Assembly: GCA_022710935.1 (NCBI GenBank)
Contig: JAKLFY010000002.1
Span: forward strand, 1-64,000
Reading direction: 5' to 3'
Source of the DNA: Verrucomicrobiota bacterium
Lineage (GTDB): Bacteria; Verrucomicrobiota; Verrucomicrobiia; Limisphaerales; J093
DNA length: 64,000 nucleotides
Part shown: piece by piece, positions 13,201-19,658 of the stretch
Position numbering within the stretch: position 1 is the first letter of the stretch
How the letters are laid out: the number at the start of each line of letters is the position of its first letter
Program-made: the position numbers and the translations under genes
The notes under the pieces: generated by a model
What the model was told of the DNA's origin: nothing
The model's database searches: none
The model's input: the letters and a program-made list of their open reading frames with translations, nothing else

Positions 13201-14938
13201 GAGCGACTGTGAGCGGTTCGACTGGATAGCAGACCGCCCGCCTGGAAATTGTGAGTTCGAATGCTTCCGGAGTCGCGATCGGGGTGTAGTTGCCCCAGAC
13301 GTTGTCGTTGTCGACAACCATTTGACCCACGGCACTGGCAGGTCGCTTGAGGTAGATCGTGCCCGCGCCTCCCTTTTGCGAGCCGCCGGCTCCGTATGCG
13401 GTCAGAGCCCCCGTGAACTGGTTGTGATCCGAGTAAAGCGCGATGCGCCCGCCGCTGCCCCCGCCGCCATCCACCCACTCGCCGGCGCCCCCGTTGGCCA
13501 CGATTGTCCCACCTCCAGTCAAGGAACCGGCGTTGACCCAGATGCTGCCGCCAGAGCCGCCGCCAGCGTTGTTGGGGGTGCTGTTGATGCCGTTGGCCGA
13601 AAGTCGACCGGCCACATCGAGCGTTCCCCCGACGATGAGCCGGATTGCCCCGCCGCCAGCCGAGCCCGGCCCGCCGTCACCGTTGCCGCCCTGACTCCCC
13701 AGGGCAGTCGGCTGCAAAATCGAGCCGTAGTGCGATCCGCCAGCATAACCGGTCGCGCTGTACCCCCCCAGGCCGCCGTGACCGGCACCGGATCCCGCCC
13801 AAATGCCAAGCTCGCCTGCGCCCGGACCCGGGTCCCCGGCAAACGGATAGCCGCGTCCGTCCACATTGATACCGGCGTCCGCGCCGATCGAGACATTGCC
13901 CGCGGCGTTGACTGTCAATCCCGCGCTGCCGGTGGAATGGGTCAACATCGAATTCCCGGCAACCGTGAGCGTGCCGACCGCGAGATTCGCCGTTGGGTAC
14001 ACAATCGCGTTACCGTCCAACACGACGTCGAATGCCACCGGCGAGGTCAGCGGTGTCCATTCGCCGCGTCCCGCGTTGACAATTCTCAACTGACCCGGCG
14101 CCGTCCCCTGCTTGAGGTAAACTGTCCCCGCCCCGCCAATGCCTGCACCGCCGCCACCGATAGCCGAGAGGGCGCCCGCAAACTGATTGCTCGCAAAAAG
14201 AAGCGCGATGCGGCCACCCGCGCCGCCACCGCCGTCCACCCATTCACCGGCGCCGCCATTGGCGGAAATCGAGCCGCCGCCCGTCAACGTGCCGGCCTTC
14301 AGGTAGACCGTCCCGCCTGCGCCGCCACCCTGGTTGTTGATCCAGGCATTCGCGCCATCGGCCCGGACCGCGCCATCCACGCTTAGTGTGCCGCCAACCT
14401 CGAGATGGACCAGGCCGCCGCCGGGGACGAACGCGCCGGTGCTGTCGCTGTTCCCGCCGGGGCCGCCCCATGCGTCCGGCGCCACGATCGAGCCAAACGG
14501 CATGCCGCCCAGTCCGGGCGTCCCGTTGCTGCGATGCCCATGCCCGCCATGCCCGCCGCCGCCGCCGGCGTAGTTGCCTTTGGCGCCTGCGCCCGGCGAA
14601 TCGGCTTGGGCATAGCCCTTGCCGGTCGCGTCAATCCGCGAAGTCGCGTCCACCGTCACGTTGCCCGTCACGGTGAGGCGCACGACGCGCTCGGGTTCGC
14701 CCGCGGCGGCCGGCTCATGGGTCAGGACCGCGCTGTTGACGAGCTGGAGACTGGCGAAGGTGTGCGGCCCCTCGATTGTCAGCGTCGCGTGGTCAACCAC
14801 GACGGACTGTCCGTCGAAGGACGTGTCGCCTGCAGCGACAAAGGTGTCGGTTGCGATTGTGATTTGGGCCAGGCCGGCGGGTGCCATTGACCACAGCCAG
14901 AGGGAGCCGAGGAGGGAGAGGATCAAGGTCCTTTTCAT
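4211..14938 (-). CDS. Giant secreted Gly-rich repeat protein with caspase-like domain
   Basis: 3575 aa from ATG at 14938; an in-frame TTG at 14956 is also possible but leaves the signal peptide (MKRTLILSLLGSLWLWSM) less well placed. In order: seven Gly-rich repeats of about 256 aa (to about residue 1815), each carrying a GEWVDGGGG-type and an AGSGAGHGGLGG-type motif; an Ig-like segment; two copies of a parallel beta-helix segment (about residues 1920-2070) and further beta-helix; a CARDB-like domain near 2353; a caspase-like (C14) domain near 2900-3050 with YSGHG (His about 2988) and NDSCHSE (Cys about 3031); a domain beginning GSVDPNDKY; a fibronectin-III-like part; and DPEDDPDNDGLTNAGEYG, a type-3-repeat-like Ca site. 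No C-terminal sorting signal is seen. Family knowledge suggests an extracellular or outer-surface protein; the caspase-like dyad implies peptidase potential, but function is inferred. It sits next to the sensor kinase in the same orientation. Confidence 0.88.
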   Translation of the reverse strand: MKRTLILSLLGSLWLWSMAPAGLAQITIATDTFVAAGDTSFDGQSVVVDHATLTIEGPHTFASLQLVNSAVLTHEPAAAGEPERVVRLTVTGNVTVDATSRIDATGKGYAQADSPGAGAKGNYAGGGGGHGGHGHRSNGTPGLGGMPFGSIVAPDAWGGPGGNSDSTGAFVPGGGLVHLEVGGTLSVDGAVRADGANAWINNQGGGAGGTVYLKAGTLTGGGSISANGGAGEWVDGGGGAGGRIALLFASNQFAGALSAIGGGGAGIGGAGTVYLKQGTAPGQLRIVNAGRGEWTPLTSPVAFDVVLDGNAIVYPTANLAVGTLTVAGNSMLTHSTGSAGLTVNAAGNVSIGADAGINVDGRGYPFAGDPGPGAGELGIWAGSGAGHGGLGGYSATGYAGGSHYGSILQPTALGSQGGNGDGGPGSAGGGAIRLIVGGTLDVAGRLSANGINSTPNNAGGGSGGSIWVNAGSLTGGGTIVANGGAGEWVDGGGGSGGRIALYSDHNQFTGALTAYGAGGSQKGGAGTIYLKRPASAVGQMVVDNDNVWGNYTPIATPEAFELTISRRAVCYPVEPLTVAQFTMPNEAVLTHLKGQSNIHMRVTGNATIAAPAQFTADGRGYPIGEDRGPGAGARYSWGGSGGGHAGLGGRSGSGAVGGTYYGSLLEPTALGSQGGDGDGGGGTSGGGAIRLIVDGKLTLDGRLSSDGAGAPPNNVGGGSGGSIWLTVGSLSGAGAISANGGPGEWVDGGGGGGGRIALYYTSKDYTGPITAYGGGGHERGGAGTIYTKGAAESQGHLLVDNGGTWGTYTPLQTPEALRATLTGRAWLYPESALTFARLELPGEAVLTHLTGQSNVTLHVVGDLIVGTNSALSVEGRGYPIAQDRGPGAGTQVSWGGSGGSHGGLGGWSGSGAGPTTHYGSMLEPTLLGSQGGYGSGGPGTAGGGAIRLIVDGTLQVDGALNANGASSPPNDAGGGAGGSVWLTVAKLAGTGRITANGGLGEWVEGGGGGGGRIALYYDSNEFAGIITAFGNGGSQRGGAGTVYARKRGSAFGQLLINNGGVWGNYTPLTSPEPFQLTLADMAYCYHVEPLTVRDFEVRTNATLTHLTGQARCDITVLNNLTVAKGGSISTDGRGYPIDSNLGPGAGVRLDCCGSGAGHGGTGGSSYSGATGGAPYGSITEPLEHGSAGGPGSGGAGGAGGGVVRLSVANLLTIDGRVTAQGLNGVNNDTGGGAGGSLYFTAKTIVGTGAILADGGAGEWVDGGGGAGGRIALHADTVSFTGELAARGGGGRQRGGSGSIYTKLTGQTTGELVLDNGGNAGALSPFDVPANTRLVLGGGSVFHPTGPLELVSLHLKSGATLTHITGQSNLTVQVAADLTVESGAAITADAKGYPLDGDPGPGAGESLGCCGGGGAYGGNGGVSYSGSTGGLAYGSVIEPMDLGSSGGGIGARSPGGGAIRLIVGGTLQLDGTLSANGASSWYNDQGGAAGGSIWITAEKLAGTGIVSAVGGNGEWVDGGSGGGGRIAFHLGADEFTGTVSARGGAPGRQAGGAGTIYARYAGEAAGRVLIDNADTWGAYTPLTCEEPFDLTLARRAQVHGDPDLTLRSLVVETNTVLTHLKEQDGLKVVVAGDATISGTVHADGLGFPVGVDPGPGAGGQSSWAGSGAGHGGTGGTSRTGLPGGPAYGSQLEPTLRGSQGGSGSGGAGGHGGGAVRFVVGGTLTIDGSITANGLNGTANDSGGGSGGSVFVSTRALAGAGSIRADGGAGEWVDGGGGAGGRIALYRTASAFTGALAANGAGGSGRGEDGTIYESTAPSVLWMAPGDPWAFGTIALEVATLTAESGPLTAEFSAWQNGVPTPIASVPATLTAETAWDTTQVADGAWELRVVIRTAAGATVVESRRSIMVNNAVEWHGGPLATSEIWTPGRVHVVDHDLTIPSGLVLTLDPGTIVKFLPGVRLSILSGGVLNALGEELEPCVLTSFLDDSQGGDSNLDGGLSKPTPGSWRLSLRTGATIESNDNTRFRFNSRTYGGPLAGSETWTADSLREITSTIVVPTGATLTLEAGAIVKFHPGIGLDVQSGGKLITRGTVSQPVVLTSISDDAYGGDTNENGTRTGPTAGDWRSLRLEDGAQGDLNHTRILYGGNSVGNPWGAGGAIEPLGGPFTARNCVIADALKDGAFCYGTTRFENCVVLRCDRGLTAVGEMTVINCTLDANKIGLLEHVGHLIVRNSIVSGSIQAGIEHDLGGYSPAVTFCNVWNPEASRGNYSGTSDRTGADGNISAAPKYKNAVADNYRLDYASPGIDAADGTWAPETDAAGAPRYDDPRTGNTGIAGANGAVPDTGAFEFAETAPSNLDLVVVGVSGPGQLLAGSLVHIEWTVANRGAEALTGPWHDAIYLRNSATGQRIAVGEPLVGRNLTLGPGQSQLVGVDVRVPGGVAGDYTWVVVANSRGDIFEGANSNNNESDAALASSLALPVIALDAAPIAGAFSAQEEPHWFQCLAPVGKDVRFDLGLLGSQGVTEIYVGRGFMPTAENYSARQREWSSADTSAVVSGAADPTATDGMNVFYVLAIGRTLSATPQPFALSASSAAFSIEAAWPQRVGNAGLVTLDIRGSALTTNTAFFARVGNDERPALRQSVRESGRVFATFDLTDLEPGKADLVAEAGGLEVALPGAVDIVAGGTPDFYTSLSGPGTTRAGRFMTWFVTYGNRGLVDMKVPLLKFNAPGATEINLYESTLNWADAFTFWGINPKALLPTLGPGQEVTFEVRVKAMNSGTINIEMMSGEAFAANATPFNWNTLPATPGANPTAWAAMVNGLDDRLGATLAEYSVLLERDLEGLAASDLRFSYLANIDGRWLFGDEPEGVSTERPLILVPEEYEEPGLSPGLHNPPGAPPGDGIRKTWWLVITVEDYANLGAKNLPGTRKDAIDFWDYANTELRAAEGQYLWAHDAPGDGKAVRRSTMLDGIRSLKGKVDADDNLVIVYSGHGGLKASSSAPYLAFNGDYLSPVAFTQAINEVGAGTTYFINDSCHSEAFNEKVDPANTTFVGLAATQANKISHDTASGGELIKNLKGQLRKCRSLGRSMELTTDMVTKKYETKPEERKRQQPVLTNPSGASLDGKPWNDPSGFEQRLRNMFRSPPFPGVFPIVPYTIVGSVDPNDKYTLAGVGPEHWIHPDHVIPFEVLFENKPTAAAPAQEVLVTDMLDPNLDWSTFELKTIAFNDASITVPPGLQRYSTTATVGSDTNAVTVDVSFDSTTGKIAWLMRSLDANTGDLPEDPFAGFLPPNDAQHRGEGLLTYTVRPKLTLADGTKIRNLATIIFDPTYGANPPILTPTVTNTIDATAPVSQVDPLPAQSSGPVVVRWTGQDAAGGSGLESYDLFVSRNGGPFQLGIGATTATSVSFEGEPGSTYRFYTIARDAAGNTEAAPAEADAVTTFAGGITYSAWAASQGLPPNAADPEDDPDNDGLTNAGEYGLASNPKVADWPSVAPKAGMVRLAGETYLTLTYRRPKPEPSDLQYRVTSSSAVVPWTGASSVTTVGTPVDRGNYVEVTVRSLTPMKNGAHGFLRLQLRK
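9490..14890 (-). repeat. Seven coding repeats of about 768 bp in the giant gene
   Basis: The GEWVDGGG-type motif recurs at about 14231, 13469, 12698, 11929, 11157, 10396 and 9629, a spacing of 762 to 772 bp. Each unit also carries one THLTGQ- or THSTGS-like element, one GRGYP-DPGPGAG-like element, and a closing GGSIWL or GGTVYL strand followed by a TIYLK or TIYAR strand. The units are clearly homologous but diverged, so this is an old tandem amplification and not an assembly artefact. Confidence 0.85.
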
Positions 14939-15062
14939 AGGTGAGCTATGCTGCAAGAGGAGAGGAGGGGCAATCGCGGAGGCCTTCGCATCTATTCAGT
15001 GCGTGGTTCACACGGGGCATAAACAGGCCTGCTTCTACTGATTGCGCGTGGCGCTGACAAGT

Positions 15063-15093
15063 GGAATGTAATCTTTCTCTTACAGTTACATTT
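15063..15093. promoter_or_regulatory. AT-rich inverted repeat upstream of the giant gene
   Basis: AATGTAA (15065-15071) and TTACATT (15086-15092) are perfect 7-base inverted arms separated by 14 bases, in an AT-rich pocket of otherwise GC-rich DNA, about 125 bp upstream of the giant gene start. On the minus strand TTGTCA lies just downstream and could be a -35 element, but no convincing -10 is seen. It could be a dimeric regulator operator; this is inference from position and symmetry only. Confidence 0.25.
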
Positions 15094-15237
15094 CAGCCAT
15101 CGGACCGGAGATTCTATGCTGCAAAGCCTGTCGCCGATGCGCTTGGGATCTCTGCGCTTGAACCGTCAGGATGACAGTCTGCGTTGGAGTTGAGCCGCAG
15201 AGACACTGCGCGCCAGGGCCGCAACCGAATGTCGGAG

Positions 15238-15708
15238 GGCCGATCCCGAGGCCGCGCATGCGCGTAAACCTTAGGCCGGGTAAGATGCGGATCTTGCACA
15301 GAAGCTGCCCGGGCACGAGCGGGTTCGGTCGCGCGAAGTCCCGCGGCCGCGGGAGAGTGCGTGTGCTTCAGCACCGCTTTGCAGTGGCAACGCACGGAGG
15401 ACCGTCCTCGGAAAGCGGCGGTCAACCGCCGCACTCTCCCGCGGCCGCGGGACTCCGCGACCTCGGAGCCGAACTGAGCAGAAGCGACTGCCACAACGAA
15501 CACCGGCCCAAGAAGTTAGACACCCTCGACAGCGCTGCTCCGAGAAACCACTCAGGGGCTTTGCTTAAACTCACGCGCCTGCGGGCTGCGGGAGAGCGGG
15601 GACGTCCTCGTCCCCGACCAACCGGGTCGCAGCATGTGTTCGCGGGCGACGGGGACGTCGCCCCTCCGGCGTGGAACTTGACGCGCATGCGCGGCCGCGG
15701 GATCGGCC
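15238..15708. repeat. Composite palindromic element with 28-bp inverted ends
   Basis: The ends 15238-15265 and 15681-15708 are inverted repeats matching at 27 of 28 positions. Inside is a second, perfect 25-bp inverted pair (15337-15361 and 15430-15454) enclosing two hairpin units of the family also seen at 3881-3926, then two GGGGACG-type units (15591-15620 and 15641-15669). No open frame in it resembles a protein. It fills most of the 968-bp gene-free stretch 14939-15906. The inverted ends suggest a non-autonomous mobile or folded element, but no target-site duplication could be confirmed by eye. Confidence 0.65.
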
Positions 15709-15906
15709 CTGATTGGTGACTGCGCCATTTCCAGAGAGGGCCTTGTCGAACTTCGGCCCGCCGAGAGATTCACCGCCGACTAGGCAGATTCCAGGGAATT
15801 GCGCTACGGCACACAGAGGACGCGACATCCAAGCTCGGCAATGTGTGTCCTCGTCCCGGCGTGAGATTTCGGGGTGGGGCTTTTGCGTCGTATCCGCTGC
15901 GCCGCG

Positions 15907-16992
15907 TCAATCCGCCTTCGGGAGTTGGTCCTTCTTGAAACTGTCGAGATTGGACTGGAGCTGTTTCTTGAGGTCCTCGTCCTCGGCGAGTTCTACGGCT
16001 TTCTGCTGCAGTTCGATCGCCTTAGCTTTGTCGCCTTTCATGAATGTGGCGCGCGCCAGGGTGTCCAGGATGGATGCGTCCTTGCCACCCGCAGCGTCGT
16101 TGGCTTTGACGGCGATCGAGTGAGCGGTCGCCAGAGCTTTGGCGCTCAGGTTGTCCTGGCTGAGCAACTGCCACGCGAGTTGGTTCTGCATCGCGCCATT
16201 GCCCTTGGCCCGCTCGCTGATCTGCTCGGCCAGACTGGCGGCGGCTTCGGTATCGCCCTTGCCCAGGAGAATCTGGAGCCGCGCGGCGGCGACGGAATCC
16301 TGTTGCCCGTCAGGCATGAGCTTGGCGATTTCACTCAAGGCGGCGTCGGCCTCGTCCCACTTCTTGTCTTTCATTGCCTCGCCGAACTGGCGGGATAACC
16401 GCGTCATTTCGGTGCGCGATTCCCGTTGCTTTTTGAAGTCCGCCGCGGCCTTGGCGACGTCGAACTGGCCGGCGAGCACCTCCTCGATGACCGAATCCTT
16501 CAGCGACATCGGGTGTCCGATCCAGGCGATCTTGCCGTCTTTGCCGACCAGGAAGGCAGCCGGGATGCCGTTCTGGCCCGCCGCCTGCATCCACGTCTCG
16601 GCCATCGCGCCCCTCTCTCTCTCGCTCTTGTCGTCCATGACCACGCGATAGGTCATCTTGTCGCCCATCTTCTCGATGAACGGTTTGACAAGGGTCTCGT
16701 CCCGCTCCCAGACGTTCTGGCCGATGACGACCAACCCTTTGTCTTTAAACTTCGTGTGGATCTCGTTCAGGTGCGGAATCGAGGTGCGGCAGGGCCCGCA
16801 CCATGTCGCCCAGAACTCGACGATGTAGATCTTGTCTTTCTGGAACTCCTTGACCGGCTCGCCCTGCACCCACTCGCCCACGGCCAGCTTGGGGGCGGGA
16901 TCGCCGATCCCCAGCGTCGCTTCAGCGGCGGTTGCGGAGAATGCGCCGGCGAGGAGAGCGGCGGCCAGGTTGAAGAGAGATGTGCGTTTCAT
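15907..16992 (-). CDS. TlpA/ResA-like thioredoxin protein with C-terminal TPR-like region
   Basis: 361 aa with a signal peptide (MKRTSLFNLAAALLAGAFS). The thioredoxin fold carries the redox motif FWATWCGPC with Cys64 and Cys67, followed by a cis-Pro region (NGIPAAFLVGKDGKI). The last half is helical and TPR-like, ending in a highly charged tail. TlpA/ResA proteins reduce disulfides in exported proteins or in cytochrome c maturation; here the exported location is inferred from the signal peptide. The gene stands alone, with a repeat-rich spacer downstream and a 91-bp gap to the next upstream gene. The substrate cannot be told from the sequence. Confidence 0.85.
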   Translation of the reverse strand: MKRTSLFNLAAALLAGAFSATAAEATLGIGDPAPKLAVGEWVQGEPVKEFQKDKIYIVEFWATWCGPCRTSIPHLNEIHTKFKDKGLVVIGQNVWERDETLVKPFIEKMGDKMTYRVVMDDKSERERGAMAETWMQAAGQNGIPAAFLVGKDGKIAWIGHPMSLKDSVIEEVLAGQFDVAKAAADFKKQRESRTEMTRLSRQFGEAMKDKKWDEADAALSEIAKLMPDGQQDSVAAARLQILLGKGDTEAAASLAEQISERAKGNGAMQNQLAWQLLSQDNLSAKALATAHSIAVKANDAAGGKDASILDTLARATFMKGDKAKAIELQQKAVELAEDEDLKKQLQSNLDSFKKDQLPKAD

Positions 16993-17083
16993 GGACTTGA
17001 GAGGTTGCGTTCGTCAAATGAAGCTGAGTGTGCCGATCAAGGGTGCAATAGTAGCGTCGATCGACCGGAATAACAAGCGGGAT

Positions 17084-18973
17084 TCAGCCCAACTCGGCCA
17101 TCAGCCGCTGCTCGGCCTGTTCGTTGGTCAATCCGTGGCGCTGGCGCATCACGGCCAGACCCACCACGGGCGGATAGGCCTTGTCGGCTTTCCAGCGCGG
17201 CTCGACGTATTCGACCACCTCGAACAGGAGGCGGTTGGCCTCCGTGTACTCGAGGCCGGTCAACCGCTGGATGTAGCGCGTCGCCCGGTCGATCAGCTTG
17301 AGGTTGCTGGCCACGACCCAGATCATGAAGTTGCCCATGACACGGCCCAACCGGACCATGGTGCAGGTCGAAAGCGCGTTGAGCAGGAGCTTCAATCCCA
17401 CCCGTGCCGCGCCATCGAGCAGGAGCCGGCTCTCGGGCGCCGGCACCAGAGCCGTGAGGCAGTCCGCGGCCCAGTCGTCGCGCACCGCCGCCCGCACCGT
17501 TTCAAGCGCCGCGGGCTGGGCCAGGCAAATCAAGCCGATCTTGCCTCCCGCGCGTCGCGTTGCCTCGAGTTGCTGTCTGCAGAACCCGCCGACGGCCAGC
17601 GCCGGCCCGGCATCGGTCCCGCCCAGAATCGCCACCGCGCTGCCGCCGGCCTGCGGCGGACGCAGGTCCAAACCGTCCCGGCCAACCTTGAACCGCATCA
17701 GCTCCGGCGCACTGATTCTGCGGATCACCTCCATCGTCTGGGAGAACTTCTCATCCCCGACCAGTGCCCTGACTTCGGCTTCGCTCCACTCGACGCACCG
17801 GGGGGCGCGCTTGAGGATATGTTCCCAGGCCCGCGGAGTCGTGTCGGAAGGAACGTACAGATACGCCCATGATTCGGCCGCCGTCGTGTCGTCTCCCTTG
17901 CGGAACGGAGGCGTGCAGAAGGTGGGCGACCGCTCCGTGGTGTCGGTGAGCACGTCGATGCCGAACCGGTCGGCGAAATAGTTGTTGCGCCGGCCGGCGC
18001 GGTAGACAGCTTCCTCGAGAGCGACCAGCCTGGCCAGGGGCTCGAGAACCTCGGGCGTTTTCAGGGTCGCATGCATCCGGGTCAGTTGATCCAGGAACTC
18101 GGACGGCACCGTGGACGGGTCGAGGGCATTGGGGCCGTGCGGATCCAGGCGGCACATCAACTCGCGCAGCACCATCTCGAAAACCGTCAGCATCACCGCC
18201 AGTTGGATGCTGGTCGCCTGCATCCGGGTGGACCCCGTGATCGCCATCGGGCCGGTGGTCAGGTTGATCTTCTCGATCCGCGGATCCAGGATAACTTCGC
18301 GGCTGCGCTGCACATGCTGGTGGAGGATGTCATCGGGGTTGTTGTAGACGAAAAAGACGCGCGCCCCCGCCTCGACCCCGCGCCAGGCCGTGCCAATGAC
18401 GAACGAGGTTTCCCCTCCCTCGGTGATGGCGAACACCACGTCGCCCTTCGCCACTCCGAGATCGCCGATCTGTTTCTTGCCGAAAGCCGTGAAATCCTCG
18501 AAGCCTTCCACGGCCTTGATGAGGGCGAAGTCGCCGCCCGCCATCACACTCGAAGCCCGGGTCTCCCAATCCAACGGCTCGGGGCGGCAGGCCAGGCCCC
18601 GGGCGCGCTGGCGCTGCCAGAAATCGCGCCAGATCGAGACGAGCTGAATGCTCAGACGCCCTGTCGAGCCGCAGCCGGTAAAGAACAGCCTGCCCCCCTG
18701 TTCCAAGGCCCGCAACACGGTCTGGGCCATGCTGGCCGGTCTGCCCGACTGCACGAACTCGCGGTACTTCCGGACGACGTCGTCATCGACATCGAACAAC
18801 TGCCTCAGCCCGGCCTTGATATCGCTCCGGCTCGCATCGCTCAGATTGGCCGTCACCGGGTGGGACGATTCCGTCACGAGAACGCCCAGCTTGAATTGAT
18901 CCGCGATCTTCAGAAACTCCGCCGACCGGTTCGTGGCATGGTTGCTCATGGCAGGCAAGATGGCCAATGCCAT
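17084..18973 (-). CDS. Double-SIS protein of the MurQ/GCKR type
   Basis: 629 aa; an alternative start (MSNHATNRSAEFLKIADQ) at 18949 fits about as well and neither has a clear ribosome site. The N-terminal half is MurQ-like: GCGSTGRLS near residues 100-108, AITEGGETSFVIGTA near 182-196, and GSTRMQA near 247-253, the family signature that in MurQ reads GSTRMKA. The C-terminal half adds a second, more diverged SIS-like domain (MRFKVGRDGLDLRP, GGTDAGPALAVGG). MurQ itself is only about 300 aa, so this is closer in layout to the glucokinase regulatory protein family. It could be an etherase acting on N-acetylmuramic acid 6-phosphate or a sugar-phosphate-sensing regulator; I cannot choose. Confidence 0.75.
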   Translation of the reverse strand: MALAILPAMSNHATNRSAEFLKIADQFKLGVLVTESSHPVTANLSDASRSDIKAGLRQLFDVDDDVVRKYREFVQSGRPASMAQTVLRALEQGGRLFFTGCGSTGRLSIQLVSIWRDFWQRQRARGLACRPEPLDWETRASSVMAGGDFALIKAVEGFEDFTAFGKKQIGDLGVAKGDVVFAITEGGETSFVIGTAWRGVEAGARVFFVYNNPDDILHQHVQRSREVILDPRIEKINLTTGPMAITGSTRMQATSIQLAVMLTVFEMVLRELMCRLDPHGPNALDPSTVPSEFLDQLTRMHATLKTPEVLEPLARLVALEEAVYRAGRRNNYFADRFGIDVLTDTTERSPTFCTPPFRKGDDTTAAESWAYLYVPSDTTPRAWEHILKRAPRCVEWSEAEVRALVGDEKFSQTMEVIRRISAPELMRFKVGRDGLDLRPPQAGGSAVAILGGTDAGPALAVGGFCRQQLEATRRAGGKIGLICLAQPAALETVRAAVRDDWAADCLTALVPAPESRLLLDGAARVGLKLLLNALSTCTMVRLGRVMGNFMIWVVASNLKLIDRATRYIQRLTGLEYTEANRLLFEVVEYVEPRWKADKAYPPVVGLAVMRQRHGLTNEQAEQRLMAELG

Positions 18974-19117
18974 CGCTCAAGGCAATGCCCCAATCGCGAC
19001 TGGATTTTCGGCTCTGCACGCACGACACACCCAGCGGCGGCCGGGCGGCGAGCAACCAGCCCTGCACCAGCGCCCGGAAGCCCCCCTTTGGGACAGGATG
19101 AACAGGATTCAGAGCGC

Positions 19118-19411
19118 CGGGCCGGGGGACTCGGCCTACAAGGGAACAGACATCAGTGTTGTAGGCCGCGTGCCCTCACGCGGCGCGCGAACAGACACCG
19201 GTACAAGCGCCGGGTCAGGGGACCCGGCCTACAAGGCGACAGACACCGACGTTGTAGGCCGCGTGCCCTCACGCGGCGCGTGAACAGACACCGGTACAAG
19301 CGCCGGGTCAGGGGACCCGGCCTACAAGGCGACAGACACCGACGTTGTAGGCCGCGTGCCCTCACGCGGCGCGCGAACAGACACCGGTACAAGCGCCGGG
19401 TCAGGGGACGA
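19118..19411. repeat. Three tandem 93-bp copies of a two-hairpin repeat
   Basis: Copies start at 19161, 19254 and 19347 (the last is shortened). Each contains GGCCGCGTGCCCTCACGCGGC (hairpin CCGCGTG/CACGCGG) and GCCGGGTCAGGGGACCCGGC (hairpin CCGGGTC/GACCCGG), joined by a short linker beginning GAACAGACACCGG. A partial copy precedes them at 19118-19140. The same two hairpins occur at 33865-33980 and 53930-54045. This fills much of the gene-free stretch 18974-19658; the remainder should contain the hoxF promoter but none is obvious. The copies are nearly identical throughout, so this is not a CRISPR array. Confidence 0.85.
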
Positions 19412-19658
19412 GCCATCCCCCGCTCCGGCCTCTTTGTCTACATGAATTGGCGCCGAGCCAAAGTGCACTAGCCTGCATGTTGACTTCTCTTGTGAACTCC
19501 GGCTTCGCGGTGGCACAGAGTGGTGAGAGATGCAGGCTGGCTCCGCATAGCCGTCCTCTCGCGAAGTCTGACCGCCCTGTGCACCGTCGGGGTGAGAAAG
19601 ATGCGGGCTAAAGGTTTGTGATTTACCGGGAGTGCAGGAGAGGATACAGTGCATCTCA

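Noticed and set aside
15114-15828. Several short frames in the spacer before the TlpA-like gene
   Set aside because: All fall in the composite repeat and read as repeat translations such as GRGRPRSP, with no independent support.
19161-19411. Possible CRISPR array upstream of hoxF
   Set aside because: Units of 93 bp are nearly identical over their whole length, so there are no unique spacers, and the same hairpins occur singly elsewhere.
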